A stretch of 64,000 nt of DNA from Pseudomonas sp. MYb327 (GTDB lineage: Bacteria > Pseudomonadota > Gammaproteobacteria > Pseudomonadales > Pseudomonadaceae). Under the pieces are notes generated by a model that made no database searches, was not told the origin of the DNA, and worked only from the letters and a program-made list of their open reading frames with translations. The stretch covers positions 5,851,001 to 5,915,000 of the forward strand of contig NZ_CP159258.1 of assembly GCF_040438925.1 (NCBI RefSeq), in the 5' to 3' direction. This document shows positions 47,129 through 59,846 of this stretch, piece after piece (the first letter of the stretch is position 1; each line of letters opens with the position of its first letter). The position numbers and the translations under genes are program-made.

Positions 47129-48166
47129 TTATTCGGCAGGTAATGTCAGACGCTGACCAGCCATCAACAACGACAACCGACTCAAACTCATCCACGGCGA
47201 ACCGGCCGCCTGGCCCTTGATTTGCGCGTCGATGCGCTGCGCTTCGAGAAGCAACTGCGCCCAGCGTTGCGCCGAATAGCGTTGCAGGGCCTTGCTCATC
47301 AGTGGTTTGCGCTTGTCCCAGACCGGCGGTCGGGCCTGGCTGAAGGCTTTATCCAAGGGCACACCTTGGCTGTACTGCAGCGACAAATTAGCCAGAAGGC
47401 GCAGTTCCCTGGCCAGGGCCCAGAGAATGACCGGTGGCTCGACACCTTCACCGCGCAACCCTTCGAGCATGCGCAGGGCGTGGGCGGCTTCACCGTTGAG
47501 AATCGCGTCGGTCAGCCCAAAGACATCGAAACGCGCACTGTCGGCTACCGCCGCCTGCACGGTTTCCACCGTGATCTGACCTTCTTCGGCCATCAGCTTG
47601 AGCTTTTCGATTTCCTGGGCCGCCGCCAGCAGGTTGCCCTCGACCCGTGCGGCGATCAGCTCGACAGCGTCCTGGGTGGCGGAAAGTCCTGCCTGGGATA
47701 AGCGCTGCCGGATCCAGCTCGGCAGCTGGCTGATATCCACCGGCCAGATCTGCACGAACTGGGTCTGCTGGCCTTCGACCAGCGCCTTGCCCCACTTGGT
47801 TTTCTGTGCACTGCCGTCGAGTTTCGGCAGGCTGATCAGTAGCAACGTGTCTTCGGCCGGTCGCGAGCAGTATTCGATGAGCGCAGCAGCACCTTTGTCA
47901 CCGGGCTTGCCGGATGGCAAACGCAGCTCCAGCAGGCGCTTCTCGGCGAACAGCGACATGCTGGCGCCGGCTTGCAGCAATGTACCCCAGTCGAAACTGG
48001 CGTCGGCGGCAAAGACCTGGCGCTCGTCGAAACCCTGTTGACGGGCGGCGCTACGAATAGCGTCCGCAGCTTCCTGGCACAGCAAGGGATCGTCGCCACT
48101 GATGACGTAGACCGGCGCGAGGGCGCCTTGCAGGTGTTTGGCGAGTTGGGCGGGAGCGAGCTTCAT
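47129..48166 (-). CDS. holA: DNA polymerase III delta subunit
   Basis: 345 residues. It has the HolA N-terminal fold LQGALAPVYVISGDDPLLCQEAADAIR and the LRLPSGKPGDKGAAALIEYC block. Delta opens the beta clamp in the clamp-loader complex. It lies 39 bases after lptE, in the leuS-lptE-holA operon typical of gamma-proteobacteria. Confidence 0.97.
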   Translation of the reverse strand: MKLAPAQLAKHLQGALAPVYVISGDDPLLCQEAADAIRSAARQQGFDERQVFAADASFDWGTLLQAGASMSLFAEKRLLELRLPSGKPGDKGAAALIEYCSRPAEDTLLLISLPKLDGSAQKTKWGKALVEGQQTQFVQIWPVDISQLPSWIRQRLSQAGLSATQDAVELIAARVEGNLLAAAQEIEKLKLMAEEGQITVETVQAAVADSARFDVFGLTDAILNGEAAHALRMLEGLRGEGVEPPVILWALARELRLLANLSLQYSQGVPLDKAFSQARPPVWDKRKPLMSKALQRYSAQRWAQLLLEAQRIDAQIKGQAAGSPWMSLSRLSLLMAGQRLTLPAE

Positions 48167-48205
48167 AAGAGAGGGCGAACGGGGCGCCTGAGCGCCCCGT
48201 AAGTC

Positions 48206-48811
48206 TTATTGCTGCGGCAGTTCGATAGGCGACTGACGCGGCGTTTCCGCTTCAGCCTTTCGCGCCGCTTCCATTGCCGCGGCTTCAGCCTTGGCCTTGG
48301 CATCGGCGGTCTGCTGCAGCTGATCCAGTTGGGCTGGGGTCAGTTGTTGCAGGCGCAGCATCATGCGCTGTACCAGTTCGCGACGGGTTTCCCGGCGGGC
48401 GTCGGCGGCTTCCTGGTCGGAACCTACAAGGTTGTTGCCGTCATGGATGAAAATCTTCTGCACTTCAAGCTTGTCGCTCAACAGGTCAAGGTCGCCCTGA
48501 CCACGAATGTCGTAGTTGAGGACTGTGGTCACCTGGTACTCGCCAGTACGACCGGCGCCGGCATAGCTGAGGATGCGCTGGCTTTCCTGTTCGTCGGTCA
48601 GCACCAGTTTGTACGGAGCGCCGGTGTAGACCTTGACGCCGCTGCTTTCCAGCACCTGACGCAGTTGCGTCACGGTTTCGCCGTAGGCGTTGCGCGCGCT
48701 CAGATCGAGTTCCTTGATCGCCAGTTCGGTGGTGCCGGTGCCGCGCAGATGGAAACCGCAGGCGCTTAACAGGACCGCAAGGCCCATCACCAGCAAGTTG
48801 CGTTTGATCAT
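48206..48811 (-). CDS. lptE: LPS-assembly lipoprotein LptE
   Basis: 201 residues with the lipobox LLSAC and the family N-terminus CGFHLRGTGTTELAIKELDL. LptE plugs and assembles the LptD outer-membrane channel. The C-terminus is a Gln/Ala-rich tail. It follows leuS at 88 bases. Confidence 0.96.
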   Translation of the reverse strand: MIKRNLLVMGLAVLLSACGFHLRGTGTTELAIKELDLSARNAYGETVTQLRQVLESSGVKVYTGAPYKLVLTDEQESQRILSYAGAGRTGEYQVTTVLNYDIRGQGDLDLLSDKLEVQKIFIHDGNNLVGSDQEAADARRETRRELVQRMMLRLQQLTPAQLDQLQQTADAKAKAEAAAMEAARKAEAETPRQSPIELPQQ

Positions 48812-48899
48812 TGTGTTGCTCCCCTTGAAACCAGGTGGGCCGATCAGGCGGCCCGAAAGGTTTTACGCGGCGCCGGGCATGACCTGGCGCCTGATCCAA

Positions 48900-51786
<2,887 letters not shown>

Positions 51787-52107
51787 ATGGTTGAGTCACG
51801 GCAAAAAGCTACTAAACCGGAGTTGTACGAAAGACTGATCGATCGTCTTGGAATGGCCCTTGACGCGGCAAAAACCGCTGGCCGTCTGCGTGATGAACGC
51901 CCGCTTGAGCTTGAATTGCGTGGCTTGAGCCCCGCAGAGTTTGCCCTGGTCAAGGCGTATCTGGATCGTTGTGAGCGTGAGACGCACGGATGCTTGTCTG
52001 AAGCAGTGAAGCAACTCGACGCACCACGTTCGGCCAAGATTATCTGGCTCAAGGACAAAGTACCCGGCAGAGACGCGGTAAAGGTCCGGTCCCTGCAATT
52101 CAAGTGA
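51787..52107 (+). CDS. Hypothetical protein, 106 residues
   Basis: Begins with ATG three bases after the strong site GAGGTGAGGG. The predicted protein is soluble, helical and charged (MVESRQKATKPELYERLIDR, then ELELRGLSPAEFALVKAYLD), with two cysteines. I recognise no domain. Longer minus-strand frames cover the same bases but lack ribosome sites. A gene at this position next to leuS is also present in P. aeruginosa as I remember, but I cannot confirm similarity. Confidence 0.7.
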   Translation: MVESRQKATKPELYERLIDRLGMALDAAKTAGRLRDERPLELELRGLSPAEFALVKAYLDRCERETHGCLSEAVKQLDAPRSAKIIWLKDKVPGRDAVKVRSLQFK

Positions 52108-52190
52108 GGGCATAGAGCCGCGCACCATGGGCTTTTTGAAGCATAGTCCTTCCGTATTTATTGTCGCATCGCTTCAACCCACTTAGGCTT

Positions 52191-52214
52191 CGAGCATCTT
52201 CATGGAGATGCTCG
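52191..52214 (+). promoter_or_regulatory. Hairpin abutting the ydcF start codon
   Basis: The perfect 9-bp stem CGAGCATCT (52191-52199) / AGATGCTCG (52206-52214) has the loop TCATGG. The ATG follows immediately at 52215. The stem holds part of the GGAG ribosome site, and AUGGA at 52202-52206 fits the ANGGA core of an RsmA/CsrA site. Confidence 0.55.
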
Positions 52215-52976
52215 ATGCCTTTTCGTTATTTCGTGAAACAACTTCTCTTGCCCCCCGGCATTCTGTTGCTTTTGTTGGCGCTTGCCTGGTGGTTGCGTCG
52301 CTCGCGTCCGAGGCTCGCCGGTTTGTGCTTTGCTCTGGGGCTGGGCGGTTTCTGGCTGATGAGCCTGCCTGTCGTGGTGCAGTGGAGTGCCAAACTGCTG
52401 GAGCGAGAGCCACCGCTCGCGTTGAACGAATGGGCAACGCTGGGGCAGCGCGCTGATGCCATCGTGATTCTGGGCTCGGGACGCGAGAGAGGCGATCCGG
52501 CATGGGGCGCCGATCAACCGACCGGGATAGGCCTGGAACGGGAGCGCTATGCGGCGCGCCTGGCCAAGGCTTCGGGCCTGCCGATTCTGACCAGTGGCGG
52601 CCTGCATTACGGTACGCCGCCGAGCGAAGCAAAATTGATGGCCGATTCACTGCGCGATGATTTCGGCGTGAACGTGCGTTGGCAGGAAGCACGCAGCCGC
52701 ACGACCTGGGAAAATGCGCAGTTCAGCGCCGAAGTGTTGTTGCCTGAAGGAATCAAGCGTGTGGTGGTGGTTACGCAAGCCCGGCATATGCCGCGGTCGG
52801 TCTGGAGTTTCCGCAAGGCCGGATTTGAAGTAGTGCCTGCGCCGATGGGCTTTCTAGGCGTGGATAACGCCCGGCCGCTGGGTGGCTGGTTGCCAGAGTT
52901 CAAGGCGATCTGGCAGAGCGGGCAGTTGTTGAATGAGGCGGTGGGGCAGGTCGGGTATTCGTTGTTTTATCGATAG
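52215..52976 (+). CDS. YdcF/ElyC-like DUF218 membrane protein
   Basis: 253 residues from the ATG at 52215. Two N-terminal hydrophobic helices (about 9-25 and 33-52) precede a periplasmic DUF218 domain with ADAIVILGSGR, ARSRTTWENAQFSAEVL and VVVTQARHMPRS. DUF218 proteins such as SanA and ElyC affect envelope integrity and undecaprenyl-carrier use. Frames starting further upstream at 52161 have no ribosome site. Confidence 0.9.
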   Translation: MPFRYFVKQLLLPPGILLLLLALAWWLRRSRPRLAGLCFALGLGGFWLMSLPVVVQWSAKLLEREPPLALNEWATLGQRADAIVILGSGRERGDPAWGADQPTGIGLERERYAARLAKASGLPILTSGGLHYGTPPSEAKLMADSLRDDFGVNVRWQEARSRTTWENAQFSAEVLLPEGIKRVVVVTQARHMPRSVWSFRKAGFEVVPAPMGFLGVDNARPLGGWLPEFKAIWQSGQLLNEAVGQVGYSLFYR

Positions 52977-52990
52977 CCATGGCTGGCAGG

Positions 52991-53028
52991 CTTTTGTGGC
53001 GAGGAAGCAAGCGCCCTCGCCACAAAAG
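52991..53028. repeat. Short perfect inverted repeat between ydcF-like gene and lnt
   Basis: The 14-base arms CTTTTGTGGCGAGG and CCTCGCCACAAAAG lie at 52991-53004 and 53015-53028 with a 10-base loop. It looks like the two outer ends of a REPIN after loss of the centre, and may serve as a terminator for both genes. Confidence 0.75.
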
Positions 53029-53051
53029 CTCATTCCCTTAGGGGTTGAAAG

Positions 53052-54575
53052 TCAGACCGTTTTAGCCATCCGGCTCGCAATCAGTGCCCAACCAAACAAC
53101 AGCACGCAAACAATGATCAGCGGCCACGAACGCCATTGCAGATAAGGCGTCAGGTTGTGCATCGGCACCACTTCGCCATAAAGAATGCCGCGTTCGAACT
53201 GCGGAATCTGCGTGGTGATCTGCCCGAACGGGTTGATCAGGCCGGTCACGCCGTTATTGGTGGCGCGGATCATCCAGCGCCCTGCCTCCAGGGCTCGCAT
53301 CTGAGCCATCTGCAAATGTTGCAGCGGGCCGATGGAGGTGCCGAACCAGGTGTCGTTGCTGATCGTCAGCAGCAGATCGCTCTGGGCGGCGAGGCTCGCG
53401 GCAAACTCCGGATACACCACTTCGTAGCAGATGAACGGCGCAATCTGATAGCCCTTGGCTTGCAGCATAGGCTGATCGGCAGGGCCTCGGGCAAAGTCCG
53501 ACATCGGCAAGTCGAAGAAGGCGATCAGCCCGCGCAGCATATCCTGCAACGGCACGTATTCGCCAAATGGCACCAGTTTTTGCTTGAGGTAAGTGCCATC
53601 GCCTTCGCCAACCACAGTGATGCCATTGAAGAAGCGCTTTTCGTGACGCACGACTTCGCGGATCGGTACGCCGGTGATGAATGCCGAATCCCGCTCGGAA
53701 GCGAACTTGCCCATCATGCCCAGGTAGCCCTCGGCGGACTCCTTGAGTATCGGGATTGCGGTTTCCGGCCAGATCAACAGGTCGACGCGCTTGGAGCTGA
53801 AACTCATGTCGCGGTACAGCGCCAGTTGCGCATTGAGCTGCGCCGGATCCCATTTCATGCTTTGTTCGACGTTGCCCTGAATCGCCGCGACACTCAGCGG
53901 TGCGCCCGCAGGGCTGGTCCAGGCGTGGTGCTTGAGTGCCAGGCCGGCGACCCAGGGACCCACCAGTAGCAGGGCACCCATCGCGATGAAAACCTTGCGA
54001 CCTGTGCGAACCAGGCGCATGCCGTTGTAGATCAGTGCGGCAGTCAGGGCCAGGGTGAAGGAAATCAGCCACATCCCGCCGACAGGTGCGAGCCCGGTCA
54101 GTGGGCCGTCGAGTTGGCTGTAACCGGAGTAGAGCCACGGAAAACCCGTGAGGAACCAGCCACGGAATGCCTCTTGGCCGACCCACAGCGCCGCGAAAGC
54201 CAAGGCATCGGCCAGCGGCGCTTCGTTACGACGCAGCCAGCGTGCCCAAAGCCAGGCGGGCAGGGCAAAGAACCAGGCGATCGCGGCCGTGAAGATCAGC
54301 ATCAGGAACCCGGCCAGCAGCACTGAAGCGCCGCCGAAGTGGTGAATGCTGTAATAAATCCAGCTCGTGCCGGCGCCAAACAGGCCGAAACCGAAACACC
54401 ATCCACGACCCAAGGCCTGACGAGGGCTCAGTTCACGCAAGCCGGCATAGAAAAGCCCGACCGCCAGCAATGCCAGCGGCCAGATGTCGAATGGCGCCAG
54501 GGCCAGGGTGGTGATTGCACCGGCCGCCACGGCCAGCAGGTTACCGGGCCAGCCGGGGCGGGTTGTCCAGCGCAT
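53052..54575 (-). CDS. lnt: Apolipoprotein N-acyltransferase
   Basis: 507 residues with seven or more membrane helices and a nitrilase domain. The catalytic triad is visible in IWPETAIP (Glu), KLVPFGEYVPL (Lys) and FICYEVVYP (Cys). Lnt adds the third acyl chain to lipoproteins, serving the rlpA, lptE and transglycosylase lipoproteins of this window. It lies 15 bases after corC in the ybeZ-ybeY-corC-lnt cluster. Confidence 0.97.
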   Translation of the reverse strand: MRWTTRPGWPGNLLAVAAGAITTLALAPFDIWPLALLAVGLFYAGLRELSPRQALGRGWCFGFGLFGAGTSWIYYSIHHFGGASVLLAGFLMLIFTAAIAWFFALPAWLWARWLRRNEAPLADALAFAALWVGQEAFRGWFLTGFPWLYSGYSQLDGPLTGLAPVGGMWLISFTLALTAALIYNGMRLVRTGRKVFIAMGALLLVGPWVAGLALKHHAWTSPAGAPLSVAAIQGNVEQSMKWDPAQLNAQLALYRDMSFSSKRVDLLIWPETAIPILKESAEGYLGMMGKFASERDSAFITGVPIREVVRHEKRFFNGITVVGEGDGTYLKQKLVPFGEYVPLQDMLRGLIAFFDLPMSDFARGPADQPMLQAKGYQIAPFICYEVVYPEFAASLAAQSDLLLTISNDTWFGTSIGPLQHLQMAQMRALEAGRWMIRATNNGVTGLINPFGQITTQIPQFERGILYGEVVPMHNLTPYLQWRSWPLIIVCVLLFGWALIASRMAKTV

Positions 54576-54590
54576 TTCAATCCTTAGGTT

Positions 54591-55430
54591 TTACCGGGCG
54601 ATAGGTGTCAGTCGCAGCAAATGAATGCGACGACTGTCGGCATTCAGGATGCGGAAGCGATAGGCGCCGATTTCAGTGATTTCGTTGCGTTTTGGCAAGT
54701 GCCCGAATGCGCTCATCACCAGGCCGCCGACGGTGTCGAACTCATCGTCGGAGAACTCGCTGTCGAAGAACTCGTTGAAGTTCTCGATCGGCGTCAGGGC
54801 CTTGATCAGGAAATCACCGCTTGGCAGCGGCTTGATGTAGCTGTCTTCCTCGACGTCATGCTCGTCTTCGATATCGCCGACGATTTGCTCCAGCACGTCT
54901 TCAATGGTCACCAGGCCGGCCACGCCGCCGTATTCGTCGATGACGATGGCCATGTGGTTGTGGTTGGCGCGGAACTCACGCAGCAGCACGTTCAATCGCT
55001 TGGACTCCGGCACGAAAGTGGCCGGGCGCAGCAGATCCTTGATGTTGAAGCTGTCGCCGTTCTCCTTGAGGATCAACGGCAGCAAATCCTTGGCCAGCAA
55101 CACGCCCATCACGTCATCGTGGCTTTCGCCGATCACCGGGTAGCGGGAGTGTGCCGAGTCGACCACGGCAGGCAGGAACTCGCGGGGTGTCTGGGTCGCC
55201 TTGATGCTGACCATCTGCGAGCGCGGGACCATGATGTCCCGAACTTGCAGGTCAGCGACCTGGATGGCGCCTTCGACGATGGCCAGCGCTTCGCTGTCCA
55301 ACAGTTTGTTCTGGTGTGCGTCGCGCAGCAGCTCCAGCAGCTCCTGGCGGTTTTTCGGCTCGTGGGCAAAAGCCTGGGTGAGCTTACCCAGCCAAGACTT
55401 CTGCCCGTTGCTCGATCGATCTTCGCTCAT
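54591..55430 (-). CDS. corC: CorC/YbeX-family CBS-domain protein
   Basis: 279 residues. Two CBS domains (about 65-190) and a C-terminal CorC/HlyC domain are visible: VRDIMVPRSQMVSI, VIDEYGGVAGLVTIEDVLEQIVGDIEDEHD. The group was linked to magnesium and cobalt efflux; YbeX is also tied to ribosome metabolism. It is five bases after ybeY. Confidence 0.96.
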   Translation of the reverse strand: MSEDRSSNGQKSWLGKLTQAFAHEPKNRQELLELLRDAHQNKLLDSEALAIVEGAIQVADLQVRDIMVPRSQMVSIKATQTPREFLPAVVDSAHSRYPVIGESHDDVMGVLLAKDLLPLILKENGDSFNIKDLLRPATFVPESKRLNVLLREFRANHNHMAIVIDEYGGVAGLVTIEDVLEQIVGDIEDEHDVEEDSYIKPLPSGDFLIKALTPIENFNEFFDSEFSDDEFDTVGGLVMSAFGHLPKRNEITEIGAYRFRILNADSRRIHLLRLTPIAR

Positions 55431-55435
55431 AGCGA

Positions 55436-55930
55436 TTACTCTGAATCCTTTGTTATTTCGGTAAGGGGGACTTCAATTTCGTCATCCGCGTACGGATCGG
55501 GATAGCCCAGTTCTGCAAGCAACGTTCGTTCCAGTGCTTCCATCTCTTCGGCTTCGTCATCATCAATATGGTCGTAACCCAGCAGATGCAAGCAGCCGTG
55601 AATCACCAGATGCGCCCAATGGGCCTTGAGTTCCTTGCCCTGTTCGGCGGCTTCACGCTCGACCACCGCCACGCAGATCACCAGATCGCCCAGCAGAGGG
55701 ATGTCGAGAAACTCGTCCGGCACATCGGCGGGGAATGACAAGACGTTAGTGGCGTAATCCTTTTGCCGCCAGGTGTTATTCAGCTCGCGGCCTTCGGCTT
55801 CGTCGACCAGGCGAATGGTCATCTCGGAGTCGGCGGTACGCTGGCGCAGAGCCAGTTCGCACCATTGGCGGAACTCGGCTTCGCTGGGGGCGGGCGCTTC
55901 GGTCGCGATTTGCAGATCAAGCTCAAGCAT
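55436..55930 (-). CDS. ybeY: Endoribonuclease YbeY
   Basis: 164 residues from the ATG at 55930 ([15 protein letters not shown]), which overlaps the phoH end by eight bases. The zinc site is [11 protein letters not shown]. YbeY matures 16S rRNA and guards ribosome quality with PhoH. Confidence 0.97.
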   Translation of the reverse strand: MLELDLQIATEAPAPSEAEFRQWCELALRQRTADSEMTIRLVDEAEGRELNNTWRQKDYATNVLSFPADVPDEFLDIPLLGDLVICVAVVEREAAEQGKELKAHWAHLVIHGCLHLLGYDHIDDDEAEEMEALERTLLAELGYPDPYADDEIEVPLTEITKDSE

Positions 55931-56930
55931 CGCGGCGGCTGTCCTTGGCGGCAGCATCATCGGCCGCTTTGGTTTCGAAGCGCTCGTAGGCCTCGACAAT
56001 CCGCTGCACCAATGGATGGCGCACAACGTCCTTGGGCTGGAAGTGCGTGAAGCTGATACCCGGCACATCTTTCAAGACTTCGATCACGTGGTGCAGCCCG
56101 GACTTGGTGCCGCGAGGCAGGTCGACCTGGGTGATGTCACCGGTGATAACCGCAGTCGAGCCGAAGCCGATCCGGGTCAGGAACATTTTCATTTGCTCGA
56201 CGGTGGTGTTCTGGCTTTCGTCGAGAATGATGAAGCTGTTGTTCAGCGTCCGGCCGCGCATATAAGCCAGTGGAGCAACTTCGATCACTTGGCGTTCGAT
56301 AAGCTTGGCCACGTATTCGAAGCCGAGCATTTCGTAGAGCGCGTCGTAGAGCGGGCGCAGGTACGGGTCGATCTTCTGGCTCAGGTCGCCGGGCAGGAAA
56401 CCTAGTTTTTCGCCGGCCTCGACCGCCGGACGAACCAGCAGGATGCGACGGATTTGCTCGCGTTCCAGCGCATCCACCGCGCAGGCAACGGCCAGATAGG
56501 TCTTGCCGGTACCGGCCGGGCCAATGCCGAAGTTGATGTCGTTACCGAGGATTTCCTTCACGTAGCGCAGCTGATTCAAGCCGCGAGGGCGAATCATGCC
56601 TTTCTTGGTGCGCAGGGCGACGGACGGTTCGGCGGGCGAGTGGTTTTCGAGTGCCTCGACGGCGGATTCCTGCAGGAACAGGTGAACCATGTCCGGCGAC
56701 AGCTCGGTACCCTTGGTTTCCCGGTACAGGCGGCGCAGAAGGTTTTCCGCGGAGGTGGTGTGTTTGGGCTCGCCAATCAGCTCGAACTGGTTTCCGCGGT
56801 TGCGGATCTCGATGGTCAGGCGTTGTTCGATCAAGCGCAAATGCTCGTCGAATTGCCCGCACAGATTGGCGAAGCGGCGAGCCTCAAAAGGCTCGAGGAT
56901 GAAACGATGTGGTTCGATGGGTGCGTTCAA
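55923..56930 (-). CDS. phoH: PhoH-like ATPase YbeZ
   Basis: 335 residues. The Walker A motif is [19 protein letters not shown], followed by the PhoH blocks [25 protein letters not shown] and [13 protein letters not shown]. It is the first gene of the phoH-ybeY-corC-lnt cluster. The gap upstream holds a REPIN. Confidence 0.96.
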   Translation of the reverse strand: MNAPIEPHRFILEPFEARRFANLCGQFDEHLRLIEQRLTIEIRNRGNQFELIGEPKHTTSAENLLRRLYRETKGTELSPDMVHLFLQESAVEALENHSPAEPSVALRTKKGMIRPRGLNQLRYVKEILGNDINFGIGPAGTGKTYLAVACAVDALEREQIRRILLVRPAVEAGEKLGFLPGDLSQKIDPYLRPLYDALYEMLGFEYVAKLIERQVIEVAPLAYMRGRTLNNSFIILDESQNTTVEQMKMFLTRIGFGSTAVITGDITQVDLPRGTKSGLHHVIEVLKDVPGISFTHFQPKDVVRHPLVQRIVEAYERFETKAADDAAAKDSRRDA

Positions 56931-57042
56931 GGTCGTATTTAGCCGCCCTGGGGCAATAGTGATGAGTTCAAGGATAGCGCCAGTGGCGTGGGTGCGAAAG
57001 CTCTTAAATGGATCAACCCATTCTCAAGAACAATGCATTTCA

Positions 57043-57134
57043 CTGTGGGAGCTGGCTTGCCAGCGATGGCGATGTAACTGGCGACATCACTGTCGGGCTT
57101 GCTGGCCCAATCGCTGGCAAGCCAGCTCCCACAG
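57043..57134. repeat. REPIN between phoH and miaB
   Basis: Perfect 25-base arms: CTGTGGGAGCTGGCTTGCCA starts the left arm at 57043, and the inverse ends at 57134. The centre has 42 bases. It belongs to the GCTGGCTTGCCAGCGAT family, as does the one at 18.8 kb. Confidence 0.9.
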
Positions 57135-57143
57135 GGATCGGTG

Positions 57144-58472
57144 TTATTGAATCAGCGAGCCGCGCAGCGAGTGCGGTTGTGCGGCATCGATGTGCACATC
57201 GGCGAACTGGCCGATCAAGGTCGGATTGTCGCAGCGGAAATTGACGATACGGTTATTCTCGGTCCGGCCTTGCAACTCGCCCGGGTCTTTTTTCGAATAA
57301 TCGGTCACCAGAATCCGCTGGATCGAACCGACCATTTGTCGGCTGATCTCGAAACCTTGCTGGTTCAGGCGATGTTGCAGGGCGTTCAGTCGCTCTTTTT
57401 TCAGTTCTTCCGGCGTTTCGTCGGCCAGATCGGCGGCTGGTGTGCCCGGGCGCTGGCTGTAGACGAACGAGTAGGAGAAGTCGAAACCCACGTCCTGAAT
57501 CAGCTTCATGGTCTGTTCGAAGTCTTTCTCGGTTTCGCCGGGGAAGCCGACGATAAAGTCCGAACTGATGCAAATGCCCGGCACGGCAGCCCGCAGCTTG
57601 CGCAGTTTGGATTTGTATTCCAGTGCGGTGTGATTGCGCTTCATCGCCGCGAGGATGCGGTCCGACCCCGATTGCACCGGCAAGTGCAGGTGTTTGACCA
57701 ACTCCGGCACTTCGGCGTGGGCCTGGATCAGGCTGTCGGAAAATTCCAGCGGGTGCGAAGTGGTGTAGCGGATGCGGTCGATGCCATCGACGGCGGCGAC
57801 CACCCGGATCAGCTCGGCCAGATCGGCCAGGCGACCGTCGTGGGTGGTGCCACGATAACCGTTGACGTTCTGCCCCAGCAACGTCACTTCGCGCACGCCG
57901 TGTTCAGCCAGGTGGATGATCTCGGCGATCACGTCGTCGAACGGTCGGCTGACTTCTTCGCCGCGGGTGTAAGGCACCACGCAGAACGTGCAGTACTTGC
58001 TGCAACCTTCCATCACCGAAACGTAAGCGCTAGGGCCGTCGATGCGCGGCTCTGGCAGGTGGTCGAATTTTTCGATTTCCGGGAACGAGACGTCGACTTG
58101 CGGCAATTTGCTGCTGCGTGCGGCGTCGATCATTTCCGGCAGACGGTGCAGCGTTTGCGGGCCGAACACCACGTCAACATAGGGGGCGCGATCACGAATG
58201 GCGGCGCCTTCCTGGCTGGCCACGCAGCCGCCGACGGCGATAACCATGTCCGGGTTAGCCAGTTTCAGCTCGCGCCAGCGGCCGAGTTGCGAGTAGACAC
58301 GGTCCTGGGCGCGCTCGCGAATCGAGCAAGTGTTGAGCAGGATCACGTCGGCGTCTTCAGCGCGGGCGGTCACTTCCAGGGCCTGGTGTTCGCCCAGCAG
58401 ATCGACCATGCGCGAGCTGTCGTACTCGTTCATCTGGCAACCGTGGGTTTCGATGTAAAGCTTCTTGGCCAT
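57144..58472 (-). CDS. miaB: tRNA-2-methylthio-N6-dimethylallyladenosine synthase
   Basis: 442 residues from the ATG at 58472 ([18 protein letters not shown]). The radical-SAM cysteines are in [18 protein letters not shown], the UPF0004 N-terminal domain has the first cluster, and a TRAM domain ends the protein. It adds methylthio groups to A37 in several tRNAs. An ATG 12 bases earlier is possible. Confidence 0.97.
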   Translation of the reverse strand: MAKKLYIETHGCQMNEYDSSRMVDLLGEHQALEVTARAEDADVILLNTCSIRERAQDRVYSQLGRWRELKLANPDMVIAVGGCVASQEGAAIRDRAPYVDVVFGPQTLHRLPEMIDAARSSKLPQVDVSFPEIEKFDHLPEPRIDGPSAYVSVMEGCSKYCTFCVVPYTRGEEVSRPFDDVIAEIIHLAEHGVREVTLLGQNVNGYRGTTHDGRLADLAELIRVVAAVDGIDRIRYTTSHPLEFSDSLIQAHAEVPELVKHLHLPVQSGSDRILAAMKRNHTALEYKSKLRKLRAAVPGICISSDFIVGFPGETEKDFEQTMKLIQDVGFDFSYSFVYSQRPGTPAADLADETPEELKKERLNALQHRLNQQGFEISRQMVGSIQRILVTDYSKKDPGELQGRTENNRIVNFRCDNPTLIGQFADVHIDAAQPHSLRGSLIQ

Positions 58473-58554
58473 GGAAAGAGTCATCACGTGATTCAAAGAA
58501 CCGCGCATTATAGGGAACATGTACCCAGGTTCCTACCGCTGCGCGTCCGACGGC

Positions 58555-58565
58555 TATGCTATAGT
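58555..58565 (+). promoter_or_regulatory. Candidate promoter element before the DUF1820 gene
   Basis: TATGCTATAGT sits here with a GC just before it; GGCTATGCTA also occurs before ladS (62965). The CTATGCT part resembles the RpoS -10 consensus (CTATACT). No clear -35 was found. Confidence 0.3.
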
Positions 58566-58607
58566 TCGCGCCCTCTTTTTTATCCCTCGATGTGTTACCC
58601 GCCCACC

Positions 58608-58937
58608 ATGACCAAACGTGAAGCTCCAATCTACAAGGTGATTTTCCTCAACCAGGGCCAGGTGTTCGAAATGTACGCCAAGCAGATCTATCAAAGTGAT
58701 CTGTGGGGCTTTCTGGAAGTGGAAGAGTTCGTCTTTGGCGAGCGCACGCAAGTGGTCGTCGATCCGAGCGAAGAAAAGCTCAAGGCTCAGTTCGAAGGCG
58801 TGGTACGCAGTTTTGTGCCGATGCATTCGATCGTGCGCATCGATGAAGTCGAGCGCCTGGGCACGCCAAAAATCAGCGAAGCCCGCGGTGCGGTCGGCAA
58901 TGTCATGCCGTTTCCGATGCCGATGCCTGAGAAGTAA
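58608..58937 (+). CDS. DUF1820 family protein
   Basis: 109 residues from the ATG at 58608 (MTKREAPIYKVIFLNQGQVF); an ATG 18 bases upstream is possible. The family block SDLWGFLEVEEFVFGE is followed by RSFVPMHSIVRIDEVERLG, and the tail is Pro/Met-rich (MPFPMPMPEK). It is found mainly in pseudomonads and relatives; no function is assigned. A position between miaB and hemL is conserved as far as I recall. Confidence 0.9.
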   Translation: MTKREAPIYKVIFLNQGQVFEMYAKQIYQSDLWGFLEVEEFVFGERTQVVVDPSEEKLKAQFEGVVRSFVPMHSIVRIDEVERLGTPKISEARGAVGNVMPFPMPMPEK

Positions 58938-58953
58938 AACGCTACAGCGCTTT

Positions 58954-59088
58954 CTGTGGCGAGGGAGCTTGCTCCCGCTGGGCTGCGCAGCAGTCGTAAA
59001 GCCAGGCAATGCGGTGTATCAGATGAGCCGTAGTTGCAGCAATCAGGGCCGCTTCGCGCCCCAGCAGGAGCAAGCGCCCTCGCCACAG
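58954..59088. repeat. REPIN between the DUF1820 gene and the Sel1 gene
   Basis: GTGGCGAGGGAGCTTGCTCC at the left (58954-58982) faces a slightly degraded inverse at 59060-59088. It is the same family as those near 25.1, 47.1 and 62.7 kb, and lies between convergent genes. Confidence 0.8.
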
Positions 59089-59103
59089 GGGACGGCTATC
59101 AAT

Positions 59104-59658
59104 TCAGGGTAATGGCGAGAACGGCGTGCGCCCATCGGCGCTCTGCAATTCCATCAGGTATTTGCGGAAAATTTGCCCGAGCACCTGGGTGGCAACTTCG
59201 AGTTCTTCGCGGGGCATTTTCTCGGTGACTTCATCGGCGGTGTCCAGCGCATCTTCGGCACCATTGACCGCTGCCATTTTCAGCAGGATGTATGCCTGAA
59301 TGTTATTGGCCGGTACGCCTTCGCCGTGAAAAAACATGCTGCCGAGTTTGAATTGCGCCTGGGCGTGGCCTTGCAATGAGGCCTTTTCGAAATAGCTCAG
59401 GGCTTGATTGAGGTCGCGCGGGGTGTTTTTGCCTTCGTAGTAGAACTCACCCAACTCGTATTGTGCTTGCGCATCCCCTTCATCCGACGCTTTTTGGCAG
59501 GCGGCGAGCGCCTGTGCCAGGTCTTGCGGCTGGGTATTGAGGGTGCAACGACCCATCGCTGGGATTAACAACGAGTTACCGCCTGCTTGTGCGAGCGCGA
59601 GCAGGGGCTGAAGGAGCAACAGGCAGCCCAGTGAAAGGGCGCGGCCGGTGCGGTTCAT
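59104..59658 (-). CDS. Sel1/TPR-repeat exported protein
   Basis: 184 residues with a signal peptide ending ALAQAGG. Two to three Sel1-like repeats are visible: ASDEGDAQAQYELGEFYYEG and ASLQGHAQAQFKLGSMFFHGEG. Sel1 repeats scaffold protein contacts in the envelope. The partner is unknown. Confidence 0.88.
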   Translation of the reverse strand: MNRTGRALSLGCLLLLQPLLALAQAGGNSLLIPAMGRCTLNTQPQDLAQALAACQKASDEGDAQAQYELGEFYYEGKNTPRDLNQALSYFEKASLQGHAQAQFKLGSMFFHGEGVPANNIQAYILLKMAAVNGAEDALDTADEVTEKMPREELEVATQVLGQIFRKYLMELQSADGRTPFSPLP

Positions 59659-59846
59659 GGGAATCGACTTACCTCTGAAGGGCGCGCGGACCCATCGAGG
59701 GGATCCAATAAGCGCGCATTATGAAATAAGCAGGGCCAACCTTACAAAGTCTTTACTCGTTTTTCTGCTGCGCGGGAAATATATCGCCCACTTTGCGGGA
59801 GATTACAGGCAGATGAGTAAGAAAAAACGCGGGAATGCAGGTGAAA

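Noticed and set aside
57099..58937. 612-residue plus-strand frame opposite miaB running into the DUF1820 gene
   Set aside because: Only the last 109 residues are a known family; the rest mirrors miaB.
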